This document shows positions 26,294 through 36,139 of a stretch of 64,000 nucleotides of DNA, piece after piece. The number at the start of each line of letters is the position of its first letter. Position 1 is the stretch's first letter. This DNA comes from an uncultured Paracoccaceae bacterium (GTDB lineage: Bacteria; Pseudomonadota; Alphaproteobacteria; Rhodobacterales; Rhodobacteraceae): contig OY288152.1 of assembly GCA_958439195.1 (NCBI GenBank), forward strand, positions 1 to 64,000. The letters are read 5' to 3'. A program made the translations under genes and the position numbers. Under the pieces are notes generated by a model that saw nothing but the letters and a program-made list of their open reading frames with translations, ran no database searches and was not told the origin of the DNA.

Positions 26294-27472
26294 TCAATCC
26301 GTGCGATCCTGCGAAAACAGGTAAACCGCCAACCCCGCCGCCAGCAGCACGGCAAAGAACAGGAACAGCCCCTGATACGGCCCCGCCGCCCCGCCGCCCG
26401 CCGCCGCCAGCCCGGCATGGATACGCCCCGTGGCCACCTGCGTCAGCCCGGTCGCCCCAATGCCGAACAAGTTCAGCAGCGTCACCCCCCGTCCCACCAG
26501 ATGCGGCGGAAAAAACGCCCGCCCATGCGCCACCACCATCGGAAAGGACGCGCCAAAGAACCCCAGCGCCGACAACAGCGCCAGCGTCACCCACCCCCCG
26601 GCCTCTGGCACCGCCCAAAGCGCCACAAGGCAGGCCAGCACCACAAGGTTCCCCCCCAGAATCAGCCATTTCCGCGTCCCCAGCAGCCGGTCCAGCGGGC
26701 CATAGGCAAAATTGCCCGCCACCATCGCCCCCCCCATCACCAGCGTCGCCATCCCGATCGCCGCCGCATCCGCTCCGAAGACATCGGCATAATAAGGCCC
26801 CACCCACAGCCCGCGCAGCCCCGCCGCCGGCGCATAGCACACCGCCATCATCACCAGCACCGGCCACAGCGCCCGCATCCGCAGCAGGCTCATCACCGAC
26901 CCGCCTCCCGCGCCCTCCACCTTTGGCGGATCGCGCACCACCACCAGCAACGCCAGCGCCACCACCCCCGTCACCGCTGCCATCCCCCACAAGGTCAGCC
27001 GCCAGCCGAAACTCTCGACCACCGCCGCCAAAGGCAGGCTCGACGCGATGTTCCCCAGACTGCCGATCCCGATCATCACCCCGGCCAAAGTGCCGAACAC
27101 CGCCGCCGAATAGGTCCGCGCAAAGATGTAGAACGCCGCCATCAGCACCGGCGCACAGCCCACCCCGATCAGCGCCATCGCCGCGATAACGGACCCCGGC
27201 CCGTTGGCCATTGCGAATACCGCCGCCCCGCCCGCGCCCCCGATCCCCAACAGCACCGCCGCCGTCAGCCGCGGCCCGATCCGGTCCAGCGCCCAGCCCA
27301 CCGGAATCTGCGCCCCAGCAAAGGCCAGAAACCAAACTCCCGACGCCGCCGCCAGATCATCCGCCCCCGCCCCGATCTCTGCGCCCAGCACCGGCGCCAG
27401 CACCGCCAGAAACGCCCGGTAGAATTGGCTCAGGACATAAGCCGCCACCAGCGCCGCAATTCCCGCTCTCAT
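26294..27472 (-). CDS. MFS transporter
   Basis: A 392-residue transporter with about twelve membrane helices. It begins MRAGIAALVAAYVLSQFYRAFLAVLAP, followed by the loop motif GWALDRIGPR between helices 2 and 3. Ribosome-site spacing decides the start: GGAGG lies nine bases before the ATG at 27472 but touches the in-frame ATG at 27481. The substrate is not known. It is divergent from the DUF4424 gene. Confidence 0.85.
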   Translation of the reverse strand: MRAGIAALVAAYVLSQFYRAFLAVLAPVLGAEIGAGADDLAAASGVWFLAFAGAQIPVGWALDRIGPRLTAAVLLGIGGAGGAAVFAMANGPGSVIAAMALIGVGCAPVLMAAFYIFARTYSAAVFGTLAGVMIGIGSLGNIASSLPLAAVVESFGWRLTLWGMAAVTGVVALALLVVVRDPPKVEGAGGGSVMSLLRMRALWPVLVMMAVCYAPAAGLRGLWVGPYYADVFGADAAAIGMATLVMGGAMVAGNFAYGPLDRLLGTRKWLILGGNLVVLACLVALWAVPEAGGWVTLALLSALGFFGASFPMVVAHGRAFFPPHLVGRGVTLLNLFGIGATGLTQVATGRIHAGLAAAGGGAAGPYQGLFLFFAVLLAAGLAVYLFSQDRTD

Positions 27473-27599
27473 TGCAATCATCCTCCACCCGGCGCGCTTA
27501 CTGCCAATCCCCCCCGCCCAGCGCAACCCCACCCCGCAACCCGCTTGCCACAGCACCCCACGCCCCTGCACACTCCCCTCATGTCAAAGGAGTGTTCCC

Positions 27600-28625
27600 A
27601 TGTTCCGTGCCCCCCTCGCCGCCCTCCTCCTTCTCGCCACCCCCGCGCTTGCCAATGATGGCTTCGGCGGCCTCTCTGCCACCGGCCTGCATTTCGCCCA
27701 GACCAACGCGGTGGCGATGGAAACCGAAGATCTCTTCATCGGCCTCGACCGCATCCGGGTGGCCTATACCTTCCGCAATCTCACCGATCAGGACGTGACG
27801 GGTGAGGTGATCTTCCCCCTCCCCCCGATCCCGCTTCAGGCGCTGGTGAACAGCGATTTCAACCTGCCCGAAGACCGCGCCAACCTCGTGGCCTTCACCG
27901 CCACCGTGGCGGGCCAATCCATCACCCCGCAGATCGACCGCATCGCCGTGATCGAACCCCCGTGGGACGAAAACCGCCCCCTCTCCAACCAATACGACAC
28001 CCCCGGTCAGGACGTCACCGCCACGCTCGCCCGCCTTGGCATCCCCCTCACGATTGATGCCTATGCCCTGTCGCCGCTCCTCCTGTCGCTGCCCGACACG
28101 GCCAAGGACGAACTCCAAACCGCCGGCCTTGCCGAATTCCACGAAGGCGATGCCGCCAACGGCTTCCCGGCCGAGGCATGGCCGCTCTGGTCCATCATCC
28201 TGCGCTATCACTGGACGCAAACCTTCCCGGCGGGCGAAACCCTCACCGTCTCGCATGAATATGAAAACCGCCCGCCCGGCGGCCTGTTCGGCTGGGCTCA
28301 CCCACCACAGAACGCATGGGAACAGGACTTTCAGGCCCGCTACTGCATCGACGATGGCACTTCACGCGCCATCGCCAAACGGCTTGGCCCCGATGGCTAC
28401 GGCATCGCCTACAATCTGGCCTATGTGCTGCGCACGGCAAATTCATGGGCTGGCCCCATCGGCCAATTCCGCCTGACGCTGGACAAAGGCGCCGCGCAGA
28501 ACGTCATCTCGCTTTGCGCCAGTGGTGTCACCAAAACCGGCCCCACCACCTTCGTGATCGAGAAACAGGATTACACCCCCGACCGCGACCTCGAAATCCT
28601 GATCGTCACCCCGCCCCCCGGCTGA
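27600..28625 (+). CDS. DUF4424 domain-containing secreted protein
   Basis: A 341-residue protein with a signal peptide (MFRAPLAALLLLATPALANDG, cleavage after ALA). The body matches DUF4424: an early GLHFAQTNAVAMETEDLFIGLDRIRVAYTFRN segment, then FPLPPIP, a Trp-rich WPLWSIILRYHWTQTFPAG and YCIDDGTSRAI. The family is periplasmic or secreted with no established role. It stands alone between two minus-strand MFS genes. Confidence 0.8.
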   Translation: MFRAPLAALLLLATPALANDGFGGLSATGLHFAQTNAVAMETEDLFIGLDRIRVAYTFRNLTDQDVTGEVIFPLPPIPLQALVNSDFNLPEDRANLVAFTATVAGQSITPQIDRIAVIEPPWDENRPLSNQYDTPGQDVTATLARLGIPLTIDAYALSPLLLSLPDTAKDELQTAGLAEFHEGDAANGFPAEAWPLWSIILRYHWTQTFPAGETLTVSHEYENRPPGGLFGWAHPPQNAWEQDFQARYCIDDGTSRAIAKRLGPDGYGIAYNLAYVLRTANSWAGPIGQFRLTLDKGAAQNVISLCASGVTKTGPTTFVIEKQDYTPDRDLEILIVTPPPG

Positions 28626-28636
28626 GGAGCCCCCGA

Positions 28637-29878
28637 TCACGCCGCCAAAGGTGCCCGCACCTCACGCTCCCTGATGGGCAGATGGACGATGGCCGAAAAC
28701 GCGCCCACCCCCACCCCGATCCACCAGACCAGGGTATAGCCCCCGGTGATGTCATACATCATCCCGCCCAGCCAGACGCCTAGAAACCCGCCGATCTGGT
28801 GGCTCAGAAACACCACGCCATACAGCGTGCCCATATAGCGCAGCCCGTAAAGATGGGCGACCAACCCGCTCGTCAGCGGAACGGTGGCCAACCACAGCGC
28901 CCCCATCACGGCGGAAAAGATCAGCACGCTTTCCGGCGTGATCGGCAACAGGATGAACACCGCCGCCGTGATGGTGCGCAGGGTATAGATGCCCACCAGC
29001 AGATATTTCTTGGTGTAACGCTTGCCCAACCACCCGGCCGACAAGGTTCCGATGATGTTGAACAACCCGATCACCGCAATCGACACCGCCCCCAGCGCCG
29101 ATGTCGTGCCAATCCCCATCGCGGCGATCATGCTGCCGGGATCAATCGGCCCGCACAGCTCGGTCACAAAGGCCGGGAAATGCGCGGTGATAAAGGCCAG
29201 TTGATAGCCGCAGGAAAAGAACCCCACAAAGATCAGCGTAAAAGACGGGTCTTTGAACGCCCGCTTCAACACCACGCCCATGCTTTCCTCAAGCTCGGCC
29301 TTGGTGGCCACCTTGGGCGACCGAAGGAAGGGCAGCCCAAACAGCGTGCCCAGCACCACAACGGAAAAGATGATGAACACTTCCTGCCAGCTATAGGATT
29401 GCAGCAACCACTCTGCCACTGGCGCCCCGAACACCTGCCCCGCCGACCCCGCCGCCGTGGCAATGCCCAAAGCCATCGACCGGTTCTCTGCACTCGCGGC
29501 CCGGCCCACGATGGCCAGCACCACGCCAAAGCCCGTCCCTGCGATCCCGAAACCGACAAGAATTTCCAAAAGCTGCATCTGCCCAGGCGTGATGGCAAAG
29601 GCCGTCAACACCAGCCCCGCCGCATACATCAACGCCCCCACCACAATCGCCTTGCGATCCCCGAACCGCTCGGCGACCGCACCAAACAGCGGCTGCCCGA
29701 TCCCCCAGGCCAGGTTCTGAATGGCGATGGCCAGCGAAAACTCCGCCCGCGCCCAGCCGAATTCCTCGGCAATCGGGATCTGGAACACGCCAAAACTCGC
29801 GCGGATGGAAAAACCCAGCATCAGGATGAAACACCCGGCAATCAGAACCGGGGTTATCAGGGGGGCTTTGCTTGTCAT
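28637..29878 (-). CDS. MFS transporter (monocarboxylate/oxalate-type)
   Basis: A 413-residue transporter with about twelve membrane helices, resembling the oxalate:formate antiporter / monocarboxylate group (SIRASFGVFQIPIAEEFGWARAEFSLAIAIQNLAWGIGQPLFGAVAERFGDRKAIVVG). The start is ATG 29878, preceded by AAGGTGG; an in-frame TTG six codons upstream is less likely. The substrate is not certain. It converges with the DUF4424 gene. Confidence 0.85.
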   Translation of the reverse strand: MTSKAPLITPVLIAGCFILMLGFSIRASFGVFQIPIAEEFGWARAEFSLAIAIQNLAWGIGQPLFGAVAERFGDRKAIVVGALMYAAGLVLTAFAITPGQMQLLEILVGFGIAGTGFGVVLAIVGRAASAENRSMALGIATAAGSAGQVFGAPVAEWLLQSYSWQEVFIIFSVVVLGTLFGLPFLRSPKVATKAELEESMGVVLKRAFKDPSFTLIFVGFFSCGYQLAFITAHFPAFVTELCGPIDPGSMIAAMGIGTTSALGAVSIAVIGLFNIIGTLSAGWLGKRYTKKYLLVGIYTLRTITAAVFILLPITPESVLIFSAVMGALWLATVPLTSGLVAHLYGLRYMGTLYGVVFLSHQIGGFLGVWLGGMMYDITGGYTLVWWIGVGVGAFSAIVHLPIREREVRAPLAA

Positions 29879-30252
29879 GGGGTCCACCTTGCTCAATCTG
29901 CAATCTTCTCTGCCCGCCCCGCCAGAAGGTCAAATACTGATTTGTGATGCAGACAATTCGCAACCGCTGTCACGCCGGTCCACGCCCCTTCCCTTTTCTG
30001 ACCCCGCCCATTCATCTTGGCCCAAATACCCAAATCCACCCTCCCCCCAAAGCACAGGCCACAGGCCAAGGCACCCCCGCATCCACGCACCCTGCACCCC
30101 AAATCCCGCTCCAGTCTCTCGACATTTGTATGCACGCCCGTCTGCACTGGCGTGCTGCACCAACGGCTGCACAGCCCGCACGGCCTTTCCCTCTGTCAAT
30201 CAACGCCTTGACCCGCTAGCACTGTCGTAAGGCAGTAAAAAACGGGGCGTGT
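29879..30252. other. 374-bp divergent intergenic region
   Basis: No gene seen between the MFS gene and the GH13 gene. It contains motif copy E and an inverted repeat GCACGCC-N10-GGCGTGC at 30132-30155. Promoters for both divergent genes must lie here, but I could not place convincing boxes. Confidence 0.6.
30011..30031 (+). repeat. copy E of the recurrent intergenic motif
   Basis: TTCATCTTGGCCCAAATACC plus C, with CGCCCA before it as a shortened version of the extension seen at copies B and D. Confidence 0.75.
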
Positions 30253-31854
30253 ATGTCTGCATCGGATTGGTGGAAAGGTGCCGTCACCTATCAGGTCTAT
30301 CCCCGCTCATTTCAGGACACGAATGGCGACGGGATCGGCGATATTCCGGGCATCACCCGCCGCCTGCCTTACATAGCGGATCTCGGCGTCGATGCCATCT
30401 GGCTCTCGCCGGTATTCACCTCTCCGATGCTGGACATGGGCTATGATGTCTCGGATTACACCGACATCGACCCCACCTTCGGCACCCTGTCAGATTTCAC
30501 GCAACTGATTGAAAAAGCTCATGACCTTGGGCTGAAAATCATCGTCGATCAGGTGCTGTCGCATTGCTCTGACCAGCATCCCTTCTTCCGCGAAAGCCGC
30601 GCCGACCGCACCAATCCAAAGGCCGACTGGTTCGTCTGGGCCGATCCGAAACCCGATGGATCGCCCCCCAACAACTGGCTTTCCGTCTTTGGCGGCACGG
30701 CCTGGGCTTGGGATGCAAGGCGCAAGCAATACTACCTGCACAACTTCCTGACCCAGCAACCCGACTTCAACTTTCACAACCCTGACGTGCAGGAATGGCA
30801 CCTCGCCAATATGCGCTTCTGGCTGGAACGCGGGGTGGATGGGGTCCGGCTTGATACCGTGAACTACTTCTTCCACGACCCCCTCCTCCGCGACAACCCC
30901 GCCGATCACCGCGAAAAAACCCAAGCAGAAGCAAACCCTTACGGGATGCAGTATCACCTGTTCGACAAGAACCGCCCCGAAAACCTGCCCTGGATCGAAC
31001 GCATCCGCGCCCTGCTGGATGAGTTTCCAGCACGAACTTCGGTGGGTGAAATGGGCGAAAGCCACCACGCCATCCGCATGATGGGCGACTACACAGCACC
31101 GGGCCGCCTGCATCAATGCTACAGCTTTGAAATGATGGGCTACGACTACACGCCCGAATTTTTTCGCAGCCGGATCAAGGACTTCTTTGAAGGCGCGCCC
31201 GAAGGCTGGCCGATGTGGGCCTTCTCCAACCACGATGTCCCCCGCCACGCCACACGCTGGGCCAAGCACGCGATCACCCAAGACGCCCTCGCCAAACAGG
31301 CCGCCGCCCTGATCCTTGCCTTTGAAGGCTCCATCTGCCTTTGGCAGGGCGAAGAACTGGGCCAGACCGACACCACACTCAGCTTCGACGAACTGACCGA
31401 TCCACAAGGCATCGCCTTCTGGCCCGAACCCGTCGGCCGCGACAACACCCGCACCCCGATGGTCTGGGACAACAGCCCGCAGGGCGGTTTTTCAACCGCA
31501 ACCCCCTGGCTGCCCGTCAAGCCACCGCAACTGTCCCGCAACGTGGCCGCACAGGCACAAGACCCTGACTCTGTTCTGAATTTCTATCGGCATATGCTGG
31601 CCTTTCGCCGGGATACGCCCGTCTTGCGGATCGGGAAAACCCGCTTCCTTGATCTGCCCGATCCTGTGCTGGGCTTCCTGCGCGGCGATGACCTTGCCTG
31701 TATTTTCAACCTGTCGCCAACACCCGTCGCCCTGACCGTTGCCGGATTGCACGGCCTGATCGGCGGCCCATCACTCGCCGCCAACCTTGCGGGCGACACC
31801 CTGACCCTCGGCCCCAATGGCGTGGCCTTCGCCCGCACGGCAGGCCCGCTCTGA
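30253..31854 (+). CDS. GH13 alpha-glucosidase / oligo-1,6-glucosidase-type
   Basis: A 533-residue cytosolic glycoside hydrolase family 13 enzyme (WWKGAVTYQVYPRSFQDTNGDGIGDIPGI at the N-terminus). Catalytic residues are Asp201 (nucleophile, GVRLDT), Glu266 (acid/base, VGEMGE) and Asp328 (FSNHDVPR). It would release glucose from short alpha-glucosides, possibly the sucrose part of raffinose-type sugars. It faces the GH42-led gene block tail to tail, only four bases apart, and belongs to the sugar island in function. Confidence 0.93.
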   Translation: MSASDWWKGAVTYQVYPRSFQDTNGDGIGDIPGITRRLPYIADLGVDAIWLSPVFTSPMLDMGYDVSDYTDIDPTFGTLSDFTQLIEKAHDLGLKIIVDQVLSHCSDQHPFFRESRADRTNPKADWFVWADPKPDGSPPNNWLSVFGGTAWAWDARRKQYYLHNFLTQQPDFNFHNPDVQEWHLANMRFWLERGVDGVRLDTVNYFFHDPLLRDNPADHREKTQAEANPYGMQYHLFDKNRPENLPWIERIRALLDEFPARTSVGEMGESHHAIRMMGDYTAPGRLHQCYSFEMMGYDYTPEFFRSRIKDFFEGAPEGWPMWAFSNHDVPRHATRWAKHAITQDALAKQAAALILAFEGSICLWQGEELGQTDTTLSFDELTDPQGIAFWPEPVGRDNTRTPMVWDNSPQGGFSTATPWLPVKPPQLSRNVAAQAQDPDSVLNFYRHMLAFRRDTPVLRIGKTRFLDLPDPVLGFLRGDDLACIFNLSPTPVALTVAGLHGLIGGPSLAANLAGDTLTLGPNGVAFARTAGPL

Positions 31855-31865
31855 CAGGTCAGAGC
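31848..31865. terminator. inverted repeat across the GH13 and GH42 stop codons
   Basis: GCTCTGAC-AG-GTCAGAGC spans the stop codons of the two convergent genes. It might act as a two-way terminator, but it has no U run, so the call is tentative. Confidence 0.35.
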
Positions 31866-33760
31866 AGCTCCCAATGCACCCCGGCGGCGGGGATGGTCAC
31901 GCCATCCCACTCCACCGCAAATGGGTTGTAATTGAACCAGAAGCGGTGGGTATCGCTATCGCGCCGCCGCAACCCTTCGGGCAGCACCTCAACCCCGATC
32001 CCCTGCGCTTTGCACAGAGCAATCAGCATGCGGTCAAGCACCGCATCCTCTGGCCATCCCGCCAGATAGTGGATACCGCCAGCCCGCACCAGCGCGGGCC
32101 AACCATCGCTGGCACGCTCCATCACTTCAGCCCTGCCTTCGATTTTCTCACGCCAATGCAACAGGTTGCCACCCGCCTCCAGCGGGACAGGCACATCGGG
32201 TGGCAGGCTTTCCACCCGCGCCACCACGGCATCCAACCCCGGCAGGTTAGGCGGCAGCGGAACGGGCGTGGCGAACTCTACCGTCTTGGCATTGCTGCGC
32301 GGCCCAATCAGCGCCGCGCCCTCAAAGCGCCCCAATGCAGATAAGAAAGGCTCTGTCAAAGTCGCCACACCCGGTGCCAGAACAAGCCTGTAGCCTGTCA
32401 GATCTGCGGTATCAGGCGGCAGCATATCGACATTCAGGCCCAGCCTCCGCAAGCCACGGTAAAAGGCAAAGACCAGACGGAAGTAATCGAAATCACGCCC
32501 CTGCGGCTGTGTCTGCCAGGCCCAGGCACTGGCATAATCAAACACCAGCGCCACATCTCCCCGCGCGGTCCCGACATCGGGCATCGCAGCCAGCTCTGCC
32601 GCCACCTGCGCCGCTTCGTCAAAGGCTTGCGCAGGGGCGCTGTCCGGGCGCAAAAGCCCCGCATGCATCTGTTCCTGCGCGAACGGCGCTTGCCGCCAGC
32701 GGAAGTAACACACCGCCTCTGCCCCGTGGGCGAAAGCCTCCCACGCCCAAAGCCGCGCCATCCCCGGCAGCGGATCGGCATTCCACGGGGCCCAGTTCAC
32801 AGGTCCGGGCTGCTGTTCCATGATCCACCACCGACCCCGCCCAACAGCGCGATAGAGGTCGTGGTGAAAGGCCTGAAAATCAGGATCGCCTTGCCGCACG
32901 AAGCGGCGCTTGTGATCCGGCGTGACTTCAAGCCGGTCCGACAGAAAGCCCAAAGGATAGGCATCCCAGGACGCGATATCCAGATCGGCCCCAACCGCGA
33001 AATGGTCAAATTCCGTGATGCGTCCCATATAGTTATGGGCAATCGGCGCATCCGAATGCTTACGGATGATGTCCGTCTGCAGCTTGTTGAAACTGGCCAC
33101 CTCGTCGCTGGCAAAGCGGCGGAATGCCATCGTATGGGCCGGGTTTGCCTCGGTCACCGTCAGGTTGGGCAAGCCGATTTCATCAAATCCGGCATAGTCC
33201 ATCGACCAGAACACATTGCCCCAGGCACGGTTCAACGCCTGGGGGCTTTGGTATCGCTGCGCGAGCCAATCCTGAAAGGCGTGTTTCGCAGCGTCAGAGT
33301 AACTAAGCACCGTGTCATGGCAGCCGTATTCATTGTCCGTCTGCCATGCGGCCACATGCGGGTTGTGACCGTATCTCTGCGCCAGTTCCGTGACGATCCG
33401 CGCGCATTCCGCACGGTAGCCGCGATGAGAAAAACAGTAATGACGCCGCGACCCGAACCCCCGCGGCCGCCCCCCGGCATCCACGGCCAGCATGTCGGGA
33501 TGTTTGTTCAGCATCCAGCGTGGCGGGGTGGCGGTGGGCGTTCCCAGCACCACCTGCAACCCTGCATTGCCAAGCGTGGCAATGGCACGGTCCAACCAAG
33601 CCCAGTCGAACCGCCCCGGCTCCGGCTCCATCCGGTTCCAGGCAAATTCACCGATGCGAACCCAAGTCAGGCCCAGCGCAGCCATACGGGCGGCATCTTC
33701 GGCCCATTGTGCTTCGGGCCAGTGTTCGGGGTAATAGCAGACACCCAAGGATCGCTTCAC
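31859..33760 (-). CDS. beta-galactosidase, GH42
   Basis: A 633-residue family 42 glycoside hydrolase that removes terminal beta-galactose. The barrel starts LGVCYYPEHWPEAQW; Glu144 in WQTDNEYG is the acid/base and Glu315 in IMEQQPGPVNW the nucleophile. A trimerisation-type domain and a short C-terminal beta domain follow. No signal peptide, so it acts on imported sugar. The GTG start overlaps the SMP-30 stop (GTGA). It is the last gene of the operon starting at the binding-protein gene. Confidence 0.93.
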   Translation of the reverse strand: MKRSLGVCYYPEHWPEAQWAEDAARMAALGLTWVRIGEFAWNRMEPEPGRFDWAWLDRAIATLGNAGLQVVLGTPTATPPRWMLNKHPDMLAVDAGGRPRGFGSRRHYCFSHRGYRAECARIVTELAQRYGHNPHVAAWQTDNEYGCHDTVLSYSDAAKHAFQDWLAQRYQSPQALNRAWGNVFWSMDYAGFDEIGLPNLTVTEANPAHTMAFRRFASDEVASFNKLQTDIIRKHSDAPIAHNYMGRITEFDHFAVGADLDIASWDAYPLGFLSDRLEVTPDHKRRFVRQGDPDFQAFHHDLYRAVGRGRWWIMEQQPGPVNWAPWNADPLPGMARLWAWEAFAHGAEAVCYFRWRQAPFAQEQMHAGLLRPDSAPAQAFDEAAQVAAELAAMPDVGTARGDVALVFDYASAWAWQTQPQGRDFDYFRLVFAFYRGLRRLGLNVDMLPPDTADLTGYRLVLAPGVATLTEPFLSALGRFEGAALIGPRSNAKTVEFATPVPLPPNLPGLDAVVARVESLPPDVPVPLEAGGNLLHWREKIEGRAEVMERASDGWPALVRAGGIHYLAGWPEDAVLDRMLIALCKAQGIGVEVLPEGLRRRDSDTHRFWFNYNPFAVEWDGVTIPAAGVHWELL

Positions 33761-34614
33761 AATATCACCTGCGGTTCCGGCAACCCCCGGCCAATACCGT
33801 TGATTGCAAATGTTTTTCCTGCATCCGGATCGGCTGCCCTGGCGGCCGCATCCATGCCTTCCCTCGCGGTGGTGCAGAACAGCGTGGCCAACCCGTCACC
33901 CCCAAAGGCGGGGCAAGAGGTTTGCCTTGCCCCCACCGAAACCGCCCGCAGGAAGGCCCCATTCGGCCCGTAACAGGCCACCCGCGCTGCGCCCCATTGC
34001 GCATTCCACAGGTTGCCTTCGGCATCAACCACGGCACCATCGGGCAACAAACCACCGTCGGTCAAATCGACAAATGTTTCAGGTTCCCCCACTGGCCAGC
34101 CATCGGCATCGAGCGCGACGCGCATGATCTGATGTGTCAACGTGTCGGAAAAATACGCGACCCGTCCATCTGGCGAAAAACAGATGGAATTTGGGATGGT
34201 CAGCCCCGAATAAAGCCGCCGCAGTTCACCGCGATACCAGCGCCAGATCGACCCACGCCCCGGATCATCACCGCCCCGTTTGCCCATTGTCCCGATCCAG
34301 AACCCGCCCTGCCGGTCGGCGCGCCCGTCATTCGACCGGGTGCCGGGATCGTCGGCTTCCAGTTCTGCCAGCGTTTCAATCTCTTCGGTTTCCAGATCGA
34401 ACAAGAACAGATCCCGTTCCCCAGCGATCAGCAGAACGTCGCGGCTGACCCAACCGGCGGCTGAAACCATCTCAACAAAGGACCAGCTTCGGGGTGTGCC
34501 TTCCTCGATGCTGTGCAGGCGCTTGTTCAGGATGTCGAACCAGAAGAATTGCCGCCGGAGCGGGTGCCAGAACGCCCCTTCGCCCAATTCACAAGGCCGG
34601 TTGTCAAAAATCAT
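33757..34614 (-). CDS. SMP-30/gluconolactonase family protein, probable galactonolactonase
   Basis: A 285-residue six-bladed beta-propeller lactonase. Metal-site residues are in GEGAFWHP (Glu), RSNDGRADRQGGFWIGTM (Asn/Asp) and LPDGAVVDAEGNLWNA (Asp). The family opens sugar lactones; between galactose oxidation and galactonate use, the operon context points to galactono-lactone. Coupled by ATGA/GTGA overlaps to the aldolase and GH42 genes. The exact sugar is inference. Confidence 0.85.
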   Translation of the reverse strand: MIFDNRPCELGEGAFWHPLRRQFFWFDILNKRLHSIEEGTPRSWSFVEMVSAAGWVSRDVLLIAGERDLFLFDLETEEIETLAELEADDPGTRSNDGRADRQGGFWIGTMGKRGGDDPGRGSIWRWYRGELRRLYSGLTIPNSICFSPDGRVAYFSDTLTHQIMRVALDADGWPVGEPETFVDLTDGGLLPDGAVVDAEGNLWNAQWGAARVACYGPNGAFLRAVSVGARQTSCPAFGGDGLATLFCTTAREGMDAAARAADPDAGKTFAINGIGRGLPEPQVIL

Positions 34615-35219
34615 GCAAAGGCACCATCATGGGCCGCGACGATGCGCGCGGCACGGGTGGCAACCTCGGCCACGGTCAGGCCCGGCGTATAGATCGCGGT
34701 TCCAATGCCGAAACCGCTGGCCCCTGCCTGAACCCATTGCGCAAAGTTATCCGGCCCTGCGCCGCCCACGGCATAGACCTGACAGTCCTTGGGTAGAACG
34801 GCGCGCATGGCCTTTAACCCGTCCGGCCCGATCAGGCTGGCGGGAAAAATCTTCAACCCATCTGCCCCGGCCTTCAGCGCAGCAAAACATTCCGTTGGCG
34901 TCATCACGCCCGGCCAACTGGCCAAGCCTCGGGCCTTTGTCGCGCGGATCACCTCTGGGTCGCAGTTGGGCGATACAATCAACCGCCCCCCGGCATCCGC
35001 CACCTCTGTCACATCCTGAACCGTCAGCACCGTTCCGGCCCCGATCTGCGCATTATCGCCCAGCGCCTTTGCCATCGCGGCAATCGATGTCATGGGATGC
35101 GGGCTGTTCAGTGGCACTTCAATCCGGGTGATCCCCGCCTTCACCAAGGCTTCTGCCACTGGGACGGCCTCGGTTGGGGTGATCCCTCGCAGGATTGCGA
35201 TGATATGCCTGTGTGTCAT
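34611..35219 (-). CDS. dgoA: 2-dehydro-3-deoxy-6-phosphogalactonate aldolase
   Basis: A 202-residue class I aldolase of the KDPG/KDPGal family. It starts MTHRHIIAILRGITPTEA and carries GAGTVLTVQDV, the Schiff-base Lys in GADGLKIFPAS, and GVMTPTE. It splits 2-dehydro-3-deoxy-6-phosphogalactonate into pyruvate and glyceraldehyde-3-phosphate. The gene for its supplier, the kinase DgoK, overlaps its start by four bases, which is why galactonate rather than gluconate is preferred. Confidence 0.9.
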   Translation of the reverse strand: MTHRHIIAILRGITPTEAVPVAEALVKAGITRIEVPLNSPHPMTSIAAMAKALGDNAQIGAGTVLTVQDVTEVADAGGRLIVSPNCDPEVIRATKARGLASWPGVMTPTECFAALKAGADGLKIFPASLIGPDGLKAMRAVLPKDCQVYAVGGAGPDNFAQWVQAGASGFGIGTAIYTPGLTVAEVATRAARIVAAHDGAFA

Positions 35220-36115
35220 GCCGCCACCCTTGCCCGTGCTGCAGTCAATCCGGCCAAAACAGCCTCTGTCCCCGATACCATGCGCGGGTCTACCCCTTGT
35301 GTCTGCAAGGCCCGCACATAGGATTGCGCCACCCCTTCCGATCCAACAATCGTCACCGCCTGGCCCAGCCAATAGGGCCGTGCCGCCGCCAGTTCGACAC
35401 CGATCAGCAGGCCCGAAAGTCTGGCCCGCGCCGCGTCAGGCGACAGCCCGGAAATCAATCCTTCGGCCCGAATGCCAAACAATTTCGCTCCAATCCGTTC
35501 CGGCCGCGACAGGGCGTCAGACAGGCCGTCGGCAAAGGCGTCCGCATCCCACCCGTCACCTGCCATGCCATGCCGCAGGACCGACGCCTGCGACAAAAGG
35601 GCAAACATTTCGCCCGTCATGAAAGTCTGGAAACTGACCACCTCTCCCGCGCTGACATGCGCCCATTTGGAATGGGTGCCGGGCAGGCAGATGATACCGT
35701 CATAACCGGGGCTCAGTGCCAGAACACCCGCGACCTGGGTCTCCTCGCCGCGCATGACATCGGCAGGTGAGGTTTGCTTCAACCCCGGAACCAGCCGAAC
35801 CGATAGCCGAGCGTCACGTGTCGGCACAGAAACCAGTGAAGACGGTTCCAACGGGGCGCAGGGCACGGTCCGATAGGGTGCTTCATGCCACCCTTGACGG
35901 CTGCCCACCATTCCGCAGGCGACGACCTCTGTCCGTTTGCCTTCGGCCAGCCACGGCGCGATCAGGCCCAGCAAAGCAGGTTCGAACCGGTCACGGTCCA
36001 ACTTTCCCATACCGTCATCTGACGTGGCCGATGCCAGCACGCCGCCCGGCCCCATGGCCCAGACACGCAAGTTTGTTGTCCCCCAATCGACTGCGATCCA
36101 ATCTATTGTCATCAT
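35216..36115 (-). CDS. dgoK: 2-dehydro-3-deoxygalactonokinase
   Basis: A 299-residue sugar-acid kinase (MMTIDWIAVDWGTTNLRVWAM). The ASKHA-type phosphate-1 motif VDWGTTNLR, CGMVGSRQGW and CLPGTHSKWAHV are family signatures. It phosphorylates 2-dehydro-3-deoxygalactonate before the aldolase step. AAGG lies six bases before the first Met. The GH36 gene ends 24 bp upstream. Confidence 0.92.
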   Translation of the reverse strand: MMTIDWIAVDWGTTNLRVWAMGPGGVLASATSDDGMGKLDRDRFEPALLGLIAPWLAEGKRTEVVACGMVGSRQGWHEAPYRTVPCAPLEPSSLVSVPTRDARLSVRLVPGLKQTSPADVMRGEETQVAGVLALSPGYDGIICLPGTHSKWAHVSAGEVVSFQTFMTGEMFALLSQASVLRHGMAGDGWDADAFADGLSDALSRPERIGAKLFGIRAEGLISGLSPDAARARLSGLLIGVELAAARPYWLGQAVTIVGSEGVAQSYVRALQTQGVDPRMVSGTEAVLAGLTAARARVAA

Positions 36116-36139
36116 TCCGCCTTTTCGCAGGATCGTCTG

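Noticed and set aside
24988..27189. 733-codon plus-strand open frame across asd and an MFS gene
   Set aside because: Antisense to clear asd and transporter genes; Pro/Arg/His-rich with no domain.
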